Positions 10,049 to 11,750 of a DNA stretch of 11,750 nucleotides are shown one piece after another; the stretch's first letter is position 1, and the number at the start of each line of letters is the position of its first letter. This DNA is from GCA-2686765 sp036012725 (GTDB taxonomy: Bacteria > Pseudomonadota > Alphaproteobacteria > Rhodospirillales > 2-02-FULL-58-16). The stretch is taken from contig DASCPW010000071.1 of the NCBI GenBank assembly GCA_036012725.1, forward strand, positions 1 to 11,750, given 5' to 3'. The notes beneath the pieces were generated by a model. That model searched no databases. It was not told the DNA's origin and saw only the letters and a program-made list of their open reading frames with translations. Made by a program: the position numbers and the translations under genes.

Positions 10049-10777
10049 TCAATGGCCCAGCAACAGGTCCTTAGCCTGGTTGATCTTGGCGGCGAGATAG
10101 GTGGAGCCGCCGTGATCAGGGTGCAGACCGGCGATCAGCCGGTGATAGGCTTCCTTGATCTCGGCTTCCTTCGCCCCGGATTTCAGGCCAAGGATTTGGT
10201 AGGCCTCCTCACGTGACATGGCGACGTTCCCGAAAGCGCCCCGGCTTGCGCTATCGGCGGCCGCCGTCTTTTCTCGCCAGTCGGCGTGTATGCGGTCGAG
10301 ATAGGCTTCGAGTACCTGTACCGATTGCCGGTCTTCGGCAAGGCAGAGATTGAGCAGATCAACTAATTCGTCAAGCGCCATACCGTCCAGGGAACGCCCG
10401 GCGTAAGGGCCGTCGATGACGTCCCCGTTCATGGCGCCGCTGTCATGGTCCAGGGACATGCGCAGGAACCGTGTCTCCACTTCCGAGGTCTGGCCGGTAC
10501 CGCCGCCACCACCGGACTGGGCCATGCGGGAAAAATTCTTGGCGGCGCGAGTCACGGATCGGAAACGCAAAAACCAAGGCAGCAGCGCCGGCAGCGCCAT
10601 CAAGGCCCAGCCTAGACGCCCGGTGACTAGGAAAAAGACCGCCACCGCCAGGATAAACGAGATAGCGAGCCATTTGAGAACCTTGGCCAGGGTCTTGGAA
10701 TCGGTGCTGGCAAACCAGCGGCCGGCCAACAGCAAGCCGATAAGTAAGGCGATGCCGAGGATATAATAAGCAAACAA
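10049..10777 (-). CDS. Membrane-anchored J-domain protein
   Basis: 242 residues. Three hydrophobic segments (about 4-19, 33-51, 55-72) put the N-terminus in the inner membrane. A Gly-rich linker (about 89-94) and a soluble middle region follow (YAGRSLDGMALDELVDLLNL...DRIHADW). The C-terminus is a J-domain (188-242) with the HPD motif intact at 219-221, the feature that stimulates Hsp70 (DnaK) ATPase. The layout of membrane anchor first and J-domain last recalls DjlA-like proteins and mitochondrial Tim14/Pam18. It starts at TTG 10777, with AAAGGGA upstream and only three bases after the VWA gene stop, so the two are surely co-transcribed. The client is unknown; a role in recruiting DnaK to a membrane process is inferred. 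Confidence 0.85.
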   Translation of the reverse strand: MFAYYILGIALLIGLLLAGRWFASTDSKTLAKVLKWLAISFILAVAVFFLVTGRLGWALMALPALLPWFLRFRSVTRAAKNFSRMAQSGGGGGTGQTSEVETRFLRMSLDHDSGAMNGDVIDGPYAGRSLDGMALDELVDLLNLCLAEDRQSVQVLEAYLDRIHADWREKTAAADSASRGAFGNVAMSREEAYQILGLKSGAKEAEIKEAYHRLIAGLHPDHGGSTYLAAKINQAKDLLLGH

Positions 10778-10780
10778 CCG

Positions 10781-11497
10781 TCAATTTCCCTTTACTTGAT
10801 GGGCGATCTTCAAGACCTCGCCGCCCCGTTTCCTACTTAAGTTTTCAAGTGCCTGGCGGCCACCGGCGGCGTAAACGGCGACCGCCCTCAACAGCTCGCC
10901 CAACTGGTGCGCACTGCCAGAATCGAAACAGCAGTAGGCGCCCTTGGTCAAGTGGGCAATTTGTTGGAAGGCGAAGGCGGTGAGCGGATTCTCGCCTTCG
11001 TGGAACATGAAGGCAGGGACCCCAAGAAGTCCCAATTTGCCGGCAATGGCACCCAACTTGTCAACGTCTTCCTCGATGCTATCGCCGATGAAGACCAGGG
11101 CATTGACTTTCATTTTTTGGGTCTCGTTGATGGCCTGCCTGAGAACCTTGCCGATCTGGGTTTGACCGGCCAGACAATCGACGGATGTCATCAGCCGGTT
11201 GAGTTCGGCCGGTTGTGTCAGCCAGTGCGACACCTTGAATTCACCAAAGCCCCGGTAATAGGCCATCTGGATTTCCAAACCACCCAAAGCGGCGGTCTCA
11301 GCAAACATCTCGCCCTGGATATGGGCGGCCCGGTCCCATGTCGGCTTGCGGCTGGCGGTGGCATCCATGGCGAAGATCAAGCGCCCGCGCGTCCACGTCC
11401 CCAAGCTTTTGGGGAGCGCTGCCACTTGGCCGAGAAAGTCCGCGATATCGGCGTCGGACGCTTTCTTCGCGGGTAGCTTTTTGTTGTTGCTGACCAT
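10781..11497 (-). CDS. VWA-domain protein (MIDAS motif intact)
   Basis: 238 residues, no signal peptide, probably cytoplasmic. After a Lys-rich start and a short helical region comes a von Willebrand factor A fold. Strand LIFAMDATAS carries the metal-ion-dependent adhesion site D45/T47/S49. T113 in AGQTQIG and D139 in VFIGDS are the expected remaining metal ligands. The last third is helical (SAHQLGELLRAVAVYAAGG...). VWA domains bind partner proteins through the metal; the partner here is unknown. The ATG at 11497 has only a weak AGG ahead of it. It lies 39 bases after mipZ and three bases before the J-domain gene, suggesting a joint function. No specific gene name is recognised. Confidence 0.85.
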   Translation of the reverse strand: MVSNNKKLPAKKASDADIADFLGQVAALPKSLGTWTRGRLIFAMDATASRKPTWDRAAHIQGEMFAETAALGGLEIQMAYYRGFGEFKVSHWLTQPAELNRLMTSVDCLAGQTQIGKVLRQAINETQKMKVNALVFIGDSIEEDVDKLGAIAGKLGLLGVPAFMFHEGENPLTAFAFQQIAHLTKGAYCCFDSGSAHQLGELLRAVAVYAAGGRQALENLSRKRGGEVLKIAHQVKGN

Positions 11498-11536
11498 TGC
11501 CTGTCAAGTTTAACGCGCCGCCGTCGCCGCCGCCAG

Positions 11537-11750
11537 TCATCGCCAACGGACGGCCTCGACCAGGTTGCGCACTTCCTGGCGGGCCTTGACCTGGGACAGG
11601 GTGAGCCCTTCGTCGCCAGCGATAGCTTGCAAGTCCATCAAGGTCAGGCCCGAAAGAAACAGTTCTCGGTAAACCACCCTTTCGCCCAAGCCGGAAACGA
11701 TGCGAAAGCCGATGCGCGAGGACAAGTCACGCAACAACCGCTCCATCCGG
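11537..11750 (-). CDS. mipZ: MipZ-type division-plane positioning ATPase, C-terminal part only
   Basis: The last 70 codons of a gene that enters from the right edge. The text GFRIVSGLGERVVYRELFLSGLTLMDL and the ending ARQEVRNLVEAVR match my knowledge of the C-terminus of MipZ, a ParA/MinD-like P-loop ATPase. MipZ forms a gradient from the chromosome poles and blocks FtsZ assembly away from mid-cell in Alphaproteobacteria. The nucleotide-binding motifs lie outside the window, so the call rests on the tail alone. An ATG at 11746 is internal, not the start. It appears to head the cluster with the VWA and J-domain genes. Confidence 0.75.
   Translation of the reverse strand, partial: RMERLLRDLSSRIGFRIVSGLGERVVYRELFLSGLTLMDLQAIAGDEGLTLSQVKARQEVRNLVEAVRWR

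Overview
The window looks like a piece of a GC-rich alphaproteobacterial chromosome, probably of the Rhodospirillales type. The evidence is an upstream-truncated MipZ (division-site ATPase known from Alphaproteobacteria), an S11 carboxypeptidase with a C-terminal SPOR domain, a PgmG-like hexose phosphate mutase, and a single-chain pyruvate:ferredoxin oxidoreductase as found in facultatively anaerobic or nitrogen-fixing purple bacteria. The exact taxon cannot be fixed from the sequence alone.

Left block (1-3573): a leftward nifJ gene (pyruvate:ferredoxin/flavodoxin oxidoreductase). Its last few percent run off the left edge. It has an unusual 5' leader with a duplicated Shine-Dalgarno/ATG unit, overlapping mini-ORFs and repeated GACAT/ATGTC arms.

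Middle block (3574-6017): an IS1-like insertion sequence remnant (leftward transposase, catalytic triad kept, N-terminal DNA-binding part and outer end lost) directly abuts a rightward dacC-type D-Ala-D-Ala carboxypeptidase. That gene is followed by a nicotinamidase (pncA) pseudogene with a large internal deletion and a frameshift. This block looks like a rearranged scar between two conserved regions.

Right block (11750 down to 6029): seven genes all on the minus strand, closely packed. In transcription order they are mipZ (3' part only), a VWA-domain protein, a membrane-anchored J-domain protein, a small exported protein (possibly frameshifted), galU, ugd and pgmG. The last three form a nucleotide-sugar pathway: PgmG makes glucose-1-phosphate (and can make mannose-1-phosphate), GalU makes UDP-glucose, and Ugd oxidises it to UDP-glucuronate for envelope or exopolysaccharide. 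The mipZ-VWA-J-domain-small exported protein group is the least understood part and the best candidate for an under-described functional unit.

No tRNA, rRNA, CRISPR array or complete mobile element was seen. No stretch over 300 bases lacks a gene. The longest gaps are 3386-3573 (nifJ leader and promoter region) and 9663-9801 (nothing recognisable).
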